DNA of 64,000 nt from NCBI GenBank assembly GCA_965203375.1, contig OZ241886.1, positions 3,680,279 to 3,744,278 of the forward strand, read 5' to 3'. The stretch is from CATQHS01 sp965203375. Lineage in GTDB: Bacteria; Actinomycetota; Acidimicrobiia; Acidimicrobiales; Aldehydirespiratoraceae. The position numbers were made by a program, and so were the translations under genes. Positions 32,898 to 40,713 of the stretch are shown piece by piece. The notes beneath the pieces are model-generated. The model had not been told where the DNA came from, searched no databases, and was given only the letters and a program-made list of their open reading frames with translations. Position 1 is the first letter of the stretch. Each line of letters opens with the position of its first letter.

Positions 32898-33791
32898 TCA
32901 CCGGTCTGGGTTCGGCAGTTTTGCAAGGGCTAATAGACATCTGACTAGTTCGTCAATTTCTGGTAACAGATATTTATAGTGCAAGCGACCCTGTTTTTTC
33001 TCTGAATAGATGCCAAGATCCTCTCCACAACGCCGGATCAATGAGATATAAGAATCAATCTGAGAACCGTGAGCCGGGAGATATTTGCGCAGCTTTATTT
33101 CAGAAGGAAACCTTACATTAGGGTGGCCACCACTAATGGCCATTAAGGACAAGGTTCCTGAGGCTGATTCAGTTGAGTTGACTCGTATTGAAAATCCTTT
33201 CGGACCATTAGTATCGGCCTTCAGGCATCCGATAGAGACTTTACCAGTTGTTGGCTCCAACTTGGTACCAAGACGTTCCGCCAGTCCCCGAAACAAAGGA
33301 TGCCTTTGCATCTCCTCTGAAACATTGTTACGCGACTGATATGATGAACGGCCATCCAGAGCCTGTTCAATTTGTTCAATCAAGTGCTGGATCTGAACAG
33401 ATACTTGAGAGGTCAAGGCCGGAAAGGCTGTACACCGCTTTGACATGAACTCAGCTATCTCTTCTAGACTCAAATCGGCACTGTCAGCCTTCCTCCCCCA
33501 GATCGTTTTGACCGGTTCACTCAAGGATTTACGATATCTGATGATCTGTCCTGGATCAGTTCCAATCTCTACTTCAACCCATGCCAGCGTAGTGCCACTC
33601 AAAGCAATCTTAAAATCAGGGCGAACTTCATTCTGATTCTTCGGAGGGTAAACGATCGCATTGCCTGGTAAACCTAGCTTAGATAACAGCCAAGTACGCA
33701 GCCAATCATGCCCTAACAATCCAAAAAGCGCTACATTGATTCGATTTTCTGTTTTGCTCAGATCTTCTTTCGAGTGGAGGTCATTGATCAC
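32898..33791 (-). CDS. Unknown protein with PD-(D/E)XK-nuclease-like motif (last gene of AT-rich cassette)
   Basis: A 297-residue protein. Residues 59-86 read PDF, ten residues, WVEVEIGTDPGQIIRY, which matches the core of PD-(D/E)XK nucleases (Asp59, Glu73, then Gln82 and Tyr86 of the following helix), except that the usual Lys after ExK is Glu75. The rest is helical with no known domain. GTG start overlaps the stop of the DUF3696 ATPase (GTGA). ATPase plus nuclease pairs are common in phage-defence systems, so this is a likely effector; the altered Lys makes activity uncertain. Low GC compared with flanks. Confidence 0.6.
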   Translation of the reverse strand: MINDLHSKEDLSKTENRINVALFGLLGHDWLRTWLLSKLGLPGNAIVYPPKNQNEVRPDFKIALSGTTLAWVEVEIGTDPGQIIRYRKSLSEPVKTIWGRKADSADLSLEEIAEFMSKRCTAFPALTSQVSVQIQHLIEQIEQALDGRSSYQSRNNVSEEMQRHPLFRGLAERLGTKLEPTTGKVSIGCLKADTNGPKGFSIRVNSTESASGTLSLMAISGGHPNVRFPSEIKLRKYLPAHGSQIDSYISLIRRCGEDLGIYSEKKQGRLHYKYLLPEIDELVRCLLALAKLPNPDR

Positions 33792-35794
33792 AGTTCATCA
33801 CCACTCTTTCTCTCGTCGGACAAAGGTCCATCACGGTTTTGTCTTCTTCTGCGCTTATACACACTGCTGCGTATCAAAGATTGCGCTTCTCTAGCTCCTA
33901 GGTCAAAAAAACCATCCGGCCAATCTTGGCTCAACCCACCATATGCATTTATTTTTGACTCGCAAAAAGTTGTCTGCCCATTATTTTGTTCGGCGAACAA
34001 TAAGCCGATTAGTGATTGAGTTTCATCAGAATCATCTTCCGCAACTCTTCGTCGGAGCCTGTTGATGAGATGCTCGCTATGAGTCTCGACAAGTATTTGT
34101 CTGCCCGAACGCGTGCATTCCAAAAGAAAATCAGCTAACTTATATTGCAGCGCTGGATGAAGGTGAAGCTCCGGCTGCTCCAGAATGATTAGATCACCTG
34201 GATCAGAGATGAGACAGATCAGAAGGACTGGAAGTACTTGACTAACACCGACCCCGACGGAAGTAAGATCGACAGACCTATCAGTCGACGGTGGGGACAC
34301 TTTCAGTTCATAACCGAATCGACCTAAATCTTGAGTTTGTGACGAATCGGCTATACCGAACTCTTGCAACCAGTATTCAAGCGCCGACGCCAAATTTGCA
34401 TGTCTAGATGATTGCACTTCTTGATCAGCTTTCGTATGTAATATGGCCGCAGCCTGCTCACCATTGACTCCAAGATCAGAAGCATCAGATATATAGTCAT
34501 ATAGAGGACGCGGATTTGTTCGCAACGGCCCCAGATACTTGACTGATTTGCCAAAAAAATTCCTTACTTGTTGAGACCCTATAAGTTCTGTTGGTTCACC
34601 TAATGGAGACTGCTCTGATTCATCTAGCTTAACTTCCGAACTCCAAGGTTCTTCTTCAAAAAGTTCCCGGAGATGCCTTCTAAAGGCGGCCTTACCTAAT
34701 TCACCCATACTACTCGCAATCTTCCGCATATCTTGCTTAGACAGTGTCTTCAATTCCTTATCAACAATAGTTGCAAGAAGTTTCAGATCATTGTCCCTGC
34801 TATGTTTATTCCACCAATACGTGCCTTTACCTCTCTCATCACACATGTACTTAATATGCTGCTCAGCTACCCGAACGGCCATTACATCAACATCCGATAA
34901 CTCGTCGTAAGTGCTCTCAAAGTATCGAAGTATCCTATCATATGCTTGATCGTCGATAACATATGGCCAACCAAATTGTTCATCAACTTCAGTAAGGCCC
35001 TCTAAGGCGTACTGGATGGCATGATTCCACCAGCAATGAGCATACGAGTCGATTATACTGCGCTTAGTATAGGCTAAATGTGGTATACCACCGACCACTA
35101 TAGCGGCATCACAGTTGTACATTTCGATAGATTCTAGGGTGGGGTATGAAGCATACCACCATGGTGACCGACAAGAAAGTTGACCAGATGTGTTAAGTAT
35201 ATTATTCCTCTCTAACTTGTCTGATATAGGGACGAAAATTAGATCATCTGACGGCTCTATATAGGAGATAATTTCGAATAAATCGCATTCCAAATGTGGC
35301 ACTATTTCAATTGAGTCGTCAGACCACAACCGGTCAAATCTTTTGAAACTAAGGGATTGTATTTGGGAACTTCCACTGTTCGCATTTACATCCTGCGTAA
35401 GATCCAGTGACCACAAATAACTTTCTTCTTCTTCTTCTTCTAAACTAGTCAACCTAGCCAGACTAGCCAAACTAGATTTCCAATTATATTCCGATAAAAA
35501 TACGGTGATCTGGATCGGAGACTCAGGATTCTCGTTTATAAAATTTTTTGTCTCTTCAAAGGTGCCTAGACGTACCAGTTCGCCATTCAGCGGGAAGCGG
35601 CCCGTAGAGTCCTCTGACCGGACCGCTTGTGATAGTGCCAGTATTGACTGAATGAGCGAACTCTTACCAGAACTGTTAGCCCCTACGATGATAGTCAAAG
35701 GGTGAAAGTCTACCTTAGCGTGGGCAATCGACTTGAAGTCCTTTAGTTCAATCGACCTAAGCATATAGGGATGTGCGATAGGATTTTCAGGCAT
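33788..35794 (-). CDS. AAA ATPase of the DUF3696/RecF-SMC-like family
   Basis: A 668-residue ABC/SMC-type ATPase: N-terminal strand SIELKDFKSIAHAKVDF, Walker A GANSSGKSS (residues 38-46), a long, mostly helical insert, a signature-like SVGVGVSQVLPVL, Walker B LIILEQPELHLHPALQ, and H-loop LVETHSEHLINRLRRRV. The C-terminal INAYGGLSQDWPDGFFD is the DUF3696 tail. Proteins of this type act with a nuclease or toxin partner in OLD-like and Gabija-like defence. Markedly AT-rich codons contrast with surrounding genes. It overlaps its neighbours by 8 and 4 bases. Confidence 0.85.
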   Translation of the reverse strand: MPENPIAHPYMLRSIELKDFKSIAHAKVDFHPLTIIVGANSSGKSSLIQSILALSQAVRSEDSTGRFPLNGELVRLGTFEETKNFINENPESPIQITVFLSEYNWKSSLASLARLTSLEEEEEESYLWSLDLTQDVNANSGSSQIQSLSFKRFDRLWSDDSIEIVPHLECDLFEIISYIEPSDDLIFVPISDKLERNNILNTSGQLSCRSPWWYASYPTLESIEMYNCDAAIVVGGIPHLAYTKRSIIDSYAHCWWNHAIQYALEGLTEVDEQFGWPYVIDDQAYDRILRYFESTYDELSDVDVMAVRVAEQHIKYMCDERGKGTYWWNKHSRDNDLKLLATIVDKELKTLSKQDMRKIASSMGELGKAAFRRHLRELFEEEPWSSEVKLDESEQSPLGEPTELIGSQQVRNFFGKSVKYLGPLRTNPRPLYDYISDASDLGVNGEQAAAILHTKADQEVQSSRHANLASALEYWLQEFGIADSSQTQDLGRFGYELKVSPPSTDRSVDLTSVGVGVSQVLPVLLICLISDPGDLIILEQPELHLHPALQYKLADFLLECTRSGRQILVETHSEHLINRLRRRVAEDDSDETQSLIGLLFAEQNNGQTTFCESKINAYGGLSQDWPDGFFDLGAREAQSLIRSSVYKRRRRQNRDGPLSDERKSGDEL

Positions 35795-36485
35795 AATCTA
35801 AGGCTTTCGTTGATCTGTGACTGAAAATAATACAATAATCGAGGCCAATATCTGGGTCGATTTTGTTTGAAGTGTCAGGGTCAAGAGCACCAGTTCTTAG
35901 AAGCTCTTCCGTTTCATCCAATTTCAGAATTGGGTGGTCTTCAAATACTGCGGAGATGCGGTCGGCGGCGAGTTGATTGAGAGCTTTGACTTCCTGCTGC
36001 TTGAAGTTCCACCTAGAGTCAGCGGGGCCAGCGAGAGGAAGACCGGTGCGAGGAGAGGCCGCATAAGGATGGGCGGCAGCAGCCACCTTTCCGATTTCCT
36101 CTAAGGCCTCAGCAGAGAGCCCACCCACACGCTCGCCCACAAGCTTGCTTGACCGCCTCACTTGATAAGTAAAGACTGCACTGCGAACTCTCGTCTCAAC
36201 GACTACCGGGTATGGGGCTCCGGTCTCATCGGGTGCGAAGACGAGATCGGTCTCAGTCGCCAACTCGACATAGGGATGGACAAGCATGATTTCGACCGAA
36301 CTTCTTTCGCGATCCTCGTCCAGCACGAGGGCGAGCCGCATTGCATCATTGGGGTCGGAACATGGCGCGACTTGACGAATATCGCCTCGCTGGATGATCT
36401 TTCGGCCCTTTGGACGATGCTCAAGGTCGCCACTGCGGGGGCGGTGAGAGGAGAGCGCGGCTGAGAGGCGGTCTGGGAGCGTCAT
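35787..36485 (-). CDS. Unknown protein with PemK/MazF-like region (AT-rich cassette)
   Basis: A 232-residue protein. Residues about 33-120 (RGDIRQVAPCSDPNDAMRLALVL ... VEIMLVHPYVELATETDLVF ... PYPVVVETRVRSAVFTYQV) follow the strand pattern of PemK/MazF-type SH3-like barrels, where the first GDI-W/Q is common. The C-terminal 100 residues are helical and unknown. Overlaps ATGA with the sigma-like gene upstream and by 8 bases with the ATPase downstream. The toxin-like fold is a sequence-pattern guess. Confidence 0.5.
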   Translation of the reverse strand: MTLPDRLSAALSSHRPRSGDLEHRPKGRKIIQRGDIRQVAPCSDPNDAMRLALVLDEDRERSSVEIMLVHPYVELATETDLVFAPDETGAPYPVVVETRVRSAVFTYQVRRSSKLVGERVGGLSAEALEEIGKVAAAAHPYAASPRTGLPLAGPADSRWNFKQQEVKALNQLAADRISAVFEDHPILKLDETEELLRTGALDPDTSNKIDPDIGLDYCIIFSHRSTKALDYA

Positions 36486-37459
36486 GACTCTCGCTCCTCA
36501 AACCCGGCGCTGAGTTCATCGACGAGAAGTCGGGCGGCTTCGTCGCGCTGGTCTTCTTCCACATCGGCCATCAGATCATCGGCGAGCCGGTCAAGCAGTG
36601 CTTTCTTGCGGTCGGCCACCCAGGGTCGGGAACGGTCCAGCCGTCGGGCCAGAGCTGCATCGGAGATCCCCTGTGCCTTGCCGAGGAGAATGGTGGCGTC
36701 CGCGTTGTCGAGCGAAGATGTGAACATGCGGATCGTGTCTCCCAGTTCCGATACCGCCAACCTCTCGTCGGCGGTGCCGGGGGCCTCGGCGGCCGAGGGT
36801 TCGGTGCCTTCTCCATCTCCAAGGGAGCTTGGAAGCCAGGATGTCAACAGATTCTCAAAAATCCTGCCTAGGTCTCTCTCGCTTAGGCCCCCCAACTCGT
36901 CCACCACCAGTTCGAGTAGCTCCCTCAGCGCGGACGAGGTGTAGACCATCGAAGCCCGCTCTGCCCGCTGGCTGGCGATTAGCCGCGGCACTCCATGGGC
37001 GGCTCCAACCGCAGCTCGCAACTCGGCATCGGTGAGATCGCGGAACGGACGAGGATCGTCAGTGAAGGTGATCCAGCGCTGACGGCCCACCTCTTGGATC
37101 GTGAACGGAGGCTCAGCAGCGATCCGGCGGGTCCGGGCCAAGAGCCGATCGACCACCGTCGGCCGACGGCGTCGGTAAAGGGCTCGTTTGACTTGGCGTA
37201 CCAGAAGCCTTCGAACGTCCTCGATCCCTTGGGCGATGTCGAAGATGTAGTGAATTTGATTCTCGACCAGAAGTAGATCAACGGCGACATCTTGGGCGAG
37301 CTCTTCATAGGAGCCCGCGTTCCAGCCCTCGCCGTCGTTGTAGATATTGGGCGGGTACCGGCGAGCCACCGACGCCGTGATTTCAAGCAGCAGATCCCAG
37401 ATCTGTCGGCTGATTGTCTCAGCCTCGTACTCGCGGCGCAGACCGTCCAAGGTCGTCAT
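36482..37459 (-). CDS. Sigma-factor-like protein with C-terminal helix-turn-helix (AT-rich cassette)
   Basis: A 325-residue protein. The N-terminal part (SYEELAQDVAVDLLLVENQIHYIFDIAQGIEDVRRLLVRQVKRALYRRRR) resembles sigma-70 region 2, and the C-terminal part (ADATILLGKAQGISDAALARRLDRSRPWVADRKKALLDRL) resembles region 4 with a helix-turn-helix. The middle 120 residues and an acidic linker are unusual for a sigma factor. It could direct transcription of the cassette or have been recruited as a DNA-sensing part. ATGA overlaps on both sides. Confidence 0.55.
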   Translation of the reverse strand: MTTLDGLRREYEAETISRQIWDLLLEITASVARRYPPNIYNDGEGWNAGSYEELAQDVAVDLLLVENQIHYIFDIAQGIEDVRRLLVRQVKRALYRRRRPTVVDRLLARTRRIAAEPPFTIQEVGRQRWITFTDDPRPFRDLTDAELRAAVGAAHGVPRLIASQRAERASMVYTSSALRELLELVVDELGGLSERDLGRIFENLLTSWLPSSLGDGEGTEPSAAEAPGTADERLAVSELGDTIRMFTSSLDNADATILLGKAQGISDAALARRLDRSRPWVADRKKALLDRLADDLMADVEEDQRDEAARLLVDELSAGFEERES

Positions 37460-37842
37460 GAGCGCCTCACCCCGAGAGCTTCACGGATCGCTCCGAGCAA
37501 ACCGGTGTCTTCAGGCTCGGCACAAGAGAACGAGGTTTCGTCAAGCAGCGAGCTGTCCACGGTCACCGGCACGCCGAGCACGACCCGACCGTCCCGGTCG
37601 ATGCGGCAGTCCTCATCGTGATGATGGGGTTGGTGACGAAAGCCGCTTGTCCCCGAAGCTGAACGAGGATAGAGCGTTATGTCCGGCCCGAGCGGGGTGG
37701 CCAGGATCAAAGGGCGTTCGGTCTCCTTCCTCGAAAATAGGTGACCGGTGTCCTTTTTGTAAACGTGCCTGTCCGAGACGAAAAACCATGAGCCGGGCCC
37801 GTACTCGAACCCGAGTTGTTGCCGGATCTCATCCCAGTCCAT
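37456..37842 (-). CDS. Unknown 128-residue protein, first gene of AT-rich cassette
   Basis: A short protein with a beta-rich pattern: GSWFFVSDRHVYKKDTGHLF, RPLILATPLGPDITLYPRSAS, then a His/Asp/Cys-rich stretch (RHQPHHHDEDCRID) and VVLGVPVTVDSSLLD. The segment could be a small SH3-like barrel or metal site; no family recognised. It is followed by four genes with overlapping starts. Upstream, the hemL stop overlaps a 10-codon frame that ends 3 bases before this ATG. Confidence 0.5.
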   Translation of the reverse strand: MDWDEIRQQLGFEYGPGSWFFVSDRHVYKKDTGHLFSRKETERPLILATPLGPDITLYPRSASGTSGFRHQPHHHDEDCRIDRDGRVVLGVPVTVDSSLLDETSFSCAEPEDTGLLGAIREALGVRRS

Positions 37843-37845
37843 GAA

Positions 37846-37878
37846 TCAGAGTCCAGTGCCGGTAGACGTTTTCGTCAC
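37846..37878 (-). CDS. Mini-ORF (10 aa) between hemL and the accessory cassette
   Basis: GTG overlaps the hemL stop (GTGA); the frame (VTKTSTGTGL) ends 3 bases before the next ATG. Could be chance, but it mirrors the other operon junctions and would link the cassette to hem-operon translation. Confidence 0.3.
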   Translation of the reverse strand: MTKTSTGTGL

Positions 37879-39143
37879 AGTGCGGCCAGGTCCTGGGCGG
37901 TTTCGGTGGCGGCTTTGATGGTTTGGTCGATTATTTCTTCGGTGTGGGCCAGTGATACGAAGATGGCTTCGTAGGCACCAGGGGCCAGGGCCACTCCACG
38001 GTCCAGCATCCCGTGGAAGAACTTGGGGTACATGCCGTTGTCGGCCGCGGCCTTGGCCTCATCGAAATCGGTCGGCTCGGCTGCGGTGAAGAACAGGCCC
38101 AGCAGCGGGCCTACCCGGGGCACCACCGCGGTCACGCCAGCCGAGGCGAATGCCTCGGTCAATCCCGTCTGCAGGCGGCGGGTCAGGGCCTCCAGCCGGG
38201 CGTAGGACTCGGGGTCCAGGCGGGCCAGCACGGCCAGGCCGGCCGCGGTGGCCAGCGGGTTGCCCGACAGCGTCCCGGCCTGATACACGCCGCCGAGGGG
38301 GGCCACCGACCCCATGATCTCGGCCGAGGCGCCGAAGGCCCCCATGGGCAGGCCGCCGCCGATCACCTTGCCGAAGCACCACACGTCGGGCCGCACCCCG
38401 AACCACTCCGCCGCCCCGCCCCGGGCCAGCCGGAAACCGGTGATCACCTCGTCGAACAACAGCAGCGCCCCCGCCCGGTCGCAGGCGGCCCGCAGCCCCT
38501 CCAGGAACCCCGCCGCCGGGGCCACCAGGCCCATGTTGGCGGCCACCGGCTCCACGCACACCGCCGCCACCGTCTCGTCCAGCTCCGGCACGGCGTTGTA
38601 GGGGGCGACGATGGTGTCGGCCACCGCCCCGTCGGTCACCCCCTCAGACCCGGCCAGGCCCTGCTGGGCCACCCCCGAGCCCCCGGCCACCAGCAGGGCG
38701 TCGCTGTGGCCGTGGTAGCAGCCGGCGAACTTCACCACCGTCGGCCGGCCGGTGAATCCCCGGGCCAGCCGCACCGCCGACATGGCCGCCTCCGTTCCGC
38801 TCGACACCAGCCGCACCATCTCCAGGCCGTCCACCCGGGCGCACATCTCCTCGGCCATCAGCACTTCGTTCTCGGTGGGGGCGCCGTAGCTGGTGCCCCG
38901 GCCGGCCGCGTCGCGCACCGCGGCCACCACGTCGGGATGGGCGTGGCCCAGAATCCCCGGCCCGTAGCTCTGCACGTAGTCGATGTAGCGCCAGCCCTCC
39001 ACGTCCCACACGAACGGCCCGACGGCCCGGGCCACGAAGTAGGGGGTGCCGCCCACCGAGCGGAACGACCGGACCGGCGAGTTCACCCCGCCGGGCATCA
39101 CCCGCTGGGCCCGCTCGAACAGCTCCCGGCTGGAACCGCTCAC
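37875..39143 (-). CDS. hemL: Glutamate-1-semialdehyde 2,1-aminomutase
   Basis: A 422-residue PLP enzyme converting glutamate-1-semialdehyde to 5-aminolevulinate, the second step of the C5 haem pathway. Typical motifs: RVMPGGVNSPVRSF, YIDYVQSYGPGILGHAHP, SSGTEAAMSAVRLARGFTGR, CYHGHSDALLVAGGSG, LLLFDEVITGFR, and the PLP lysine in CFGKVIGGGLPMGAFGA. The GTG start overlaps the stop of a 45-codon mini-ORF (GTGA). Part of the hemA-C-D-B-L operon. Confidence 0.96.
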   Translation of the reverse strand: MSGSSRELFERAQRVMPGGVNSPVRSFRSVGGTPYFVARAVGPFVWDVEGWRYIDYVQSYGPGILGHAHPDVVAAVRDAAGRGTSYGAPTENEVLMAEEMCARVDGLEMVRLVSSGTEAAMSAVRLARGFTGRPTVVKFAGCYHGHSDALLVAGGSGVAQQGLAGSEGVTDGAVADTIVAPYNAVPELDETVAAVCVEPVAANMGLVAPAAGFLEGLRAACDRAGALLLFDEVITGFRLARGGAAEWFGVRPDVWCFGKVIGGGLPMGAFGASAEIMGSVAPLGGVYQAGTLSGNPLATAAGLAVLARLDPESYARLEALTRRLQTGLTEAFASAGVTAVVPRVGPLLGLFFTAAEPTDFDEAKAAADNGMYPKFFHGMLDRGVALAPGAYEAIFVSLAHTEEIIDQTIKAATETAQDLAAL

Positions 39144-39277
39144 CGACGCCTCCGAACCGGCCGCCCCGGACCGCTTGACGGCTGCCTTCGAACCAGCCGC
39201 CCCGGACCGCTTGACGGCCGCCCCGGCCCGCTCGACGGCTGCCCCGGCCCGCTCGACGGCCGCCCCGGCCCGATCAC
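39140..39277 (-). CDS. Coupled mini-ORF B (45 aa) between hemB and hemL
   Basis: Starts at a GTG overlapping the stop of mini-ORF A (GTGA) and ends in TGA overlapping the hemL GTG (GTGA). The peptide is made of PSSGPGR/Q repeats from a 21-base DNA repeat (39185-39270). No known domain; the repeat unit is a multiple of three, so the frame is preserved across copies. Confidence 0.5.
   Translation of the reverse strand: MIGPGRPSSGPGQPSSGPGRPSSGPGRLVRRQPSSGPGRPVRRRR
39185..39270. repeat. About 21-bp tandem repeat inside the hemB-hemL gap
   Basis: Four to five imperfect copies of CCGCCCCGGCCCGCTCGACGG-like sequence. They encode the PSSGPGR repeats of the mini-ORF on the minus strand. Confidence 0.75.
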
Positions 39278-39324
39278 CGGCGCCCCAGACCGGCCGACAC
39301 CGGCGGCGGCTCGACGACGCTCAT
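39274..39324 (-). CDS. Coupled mini-ORF A (16 aa) between hemB and hemL
   Basis: ATG overlaps the hemB stop (ATGA) and its TGA overlaps the GTG of mini-ORF B (GTGA). Peptide MSVVEPPPVSAGLGRR. Confidence 0.45.
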   Translation of the reverse strand: MSVVEPPPVSAGLGRR

Positions 39325-40301
39325 TGCATGGACTCAGCCAGGCGACGGGCAAAGTAGGTGAGGACGAAATCGGCCCCGGCCCGCTTGACGGCCAGCACGT
39401 GCTCGGCGGCCACCGCGTCGAGGTCGAGCCAGCCCATCTGAGCGGCGGCGCACACCATGGCGTACTCGCCCGACACGTGGTAGGCGGCCAGGGGCGCTTC
39501 AACCTCGCCGCGCACCCGGGCGATCACGTCCAAGAAGGCCACCGCCGGCTTCACCATCACCATGTCGGCGCCCTCGGCCAGGTCGGCCCGGATCTCGGCC
39601 AGGGCCTCGCGGGCGTTGGCCGCGTCCTGCTGGTAGGTGCGGCGGTCGCCGCCGCCGGCGATCTGCACGTCCACCGCGTCGCGGAACGGCCCGTACAGGG
39701 CGGTGGCGTACTTGGCCGAGTAGGCCAGGACGGCGGTTCCGGCGAACCCGGCGGAGTCCAGGGCGTCCCGGATGGCCCCCACCTGGCCGTCCATCATCCC
39801 CGACGGGGCCACCACGTGGGCCCCGGCCGCGGCCTGGGCCGCCGCCACCCGGCCGTACAGCTCGAGGGTGGCGTCGTTGTCCACGTCGCCCCGGTGGTCG
39901 AGCACGCCGCAGTGGCCGTGGTCGGTGTACTCGTCGAGGCACAGGTCGCTCATCAGCACCATGTCGTCGCCGAGGTCGGCCCGCAGGTCGGACAGGGCCC
40001 GGGCCAGCACCCCGTCGGGGTTCCAGGCCTCCGAGCCCTGCGGGTCCTTGCGGGCCGGGACGCCGAACAGCATCACCGCCGGCACCCCCAGCTCGGCGAG
40101 GGCGGCCGCCTCATCCCGCAGCGAACGGCGGGTGTGCTGGACCTGGCCGGGCAGCGAGGCGATGGGCTGGGGCTCGTCTATGCCCTCCCGCACGAACAGC
40201 GGCGCCACCAAGTCGTCGGGGCTGAGCCGGTGCTCGGCCACCAGCCGCCGCAGGGCGGGCGTGGCCCGCAGCCGGCGGGGCCGGTGCCGGGGAAAGCTCA
40301 C
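39321..40301 (-). CDS. hemB: Delta-aminolevulinic acid dehydratase (porphobilinogen synthase)
   Basis: A 326-residue TIM-barrel enzyme joining two 5-aminolevulinates into porphobilinogen. Schiff-base lysines are in YSAKYATALYGPF and MVMVKPAVAFLDVI. The metal-site segment reads SDLCLDEYTDHGHCG: two of the three cysteines of the zinc type are present and the middle one is Asp, a mixed form. GTG start at 40301. On the same strand hemD lies 2.4 kb upstream, separated by an inserted DUF222 element. Confidence 0.95.
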   Translation of the reverse strand: MSFPRHRPRRLRATPALRRLVAEHRLSPDDLVAPLFVREGIDEPQPIASLPGQVQHTRRSLRDEAAALAELGVPAVMLFGVPARKDPQGSEAWNPDGVLARALSDLRADLGDDMVLMSDLCLDEYTDHGHCGVLDHRGDVDNDATLELYGRVAAAQAAAGAHVVAPSGMMDGQVGAIRDALDSAGFAGTAVLAYSAKYATALYGPFRDAVDVQIAGGGDRRTYQQDAANAREALAEIRADLAEGADMVMVKPAVAFLDVIARVRGEVEAPLAAYHVSGEYAMVCAAAQMGWLDLDAVAAEHVLAVKRAGADFVLTYFARRLAESMQ

Positions 40302-40422
40302 CCTCCGAGGCTACCTGCGCCCTTCGCGGCGTTGCCCGGCGGCCGACGGGTCGGCCCGTCCCAGCTTTCTCGCCCCTCGCTGAGGAGGCCCGGTCCAGCT
40401 TGCTCGCCTCGCTGCTGAGGCG

Positions 40423-40550
40423 GCCCGTGAACGTGTAACGGCCCCGGCTGCAGCCGAGGCCGTCGGCCGGGGCTGCTCACCCCGGTGTGGTTGAACGACA
40501 CTCTACGCCAGGACAGCGCCGTTGGCAAGCAACGTTTTGACTGCTCGGCT
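40423..40550. repeat. Left copy of the direct repeat flanking the DUF222 element
   Basis: Starts with GCCCGTGAACGTGTAACG and ends with TGCTCGGCT; matches 42439-42543 closely, with an extra 24 or so GC-rich bases (a small hairpin, CGGCTGCAGCCG) in this copy. The strings TTGAACGACACTCTAC and GGACAGCGCCGTTGGCAAGC are shared. Confidence 0.85.
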
Positions 40551-40713
40551 CTACATTGCCTTCCGCACTAAGAGCATGCCGCTGGCCCGGTGTGCTGGCG
40601 AGTCCGACCTTTTGTCCAGGATGTTTCAGATGGATTCAAAGAAATTTCAGAAAGTTTCAGAAAGTATCGGGATAAAGCTTGTCATTGTCTCACCAGTAGT
40701 GTAGAGTGATCAT
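40551..40713. promoter_or_regulatory. Upstream region and promoter of the DUF222/HNH gene
   Basis: TTGTCA at 40679-40684 and TAGAGT at 40702-40707 are separated by 17 bases. The expected transcription start falls on or beside the ATG at 40714, so the mRNA is probably leaderless. Before it are direct repeats of TTTCAGAAAG (40635-40665). No gene is supported here. Confidence 0.6.

Noticed and set aside
39185..39270. CRISPR-like array near hemL
   Set aside because: Short 21-base tandem units without spacers.
40522..40704. 60-codon frame before the DUF222 gene
   Set aside because: No ribosome site, no domain, overlaps the repeat and the promoter; taken as non-coding.
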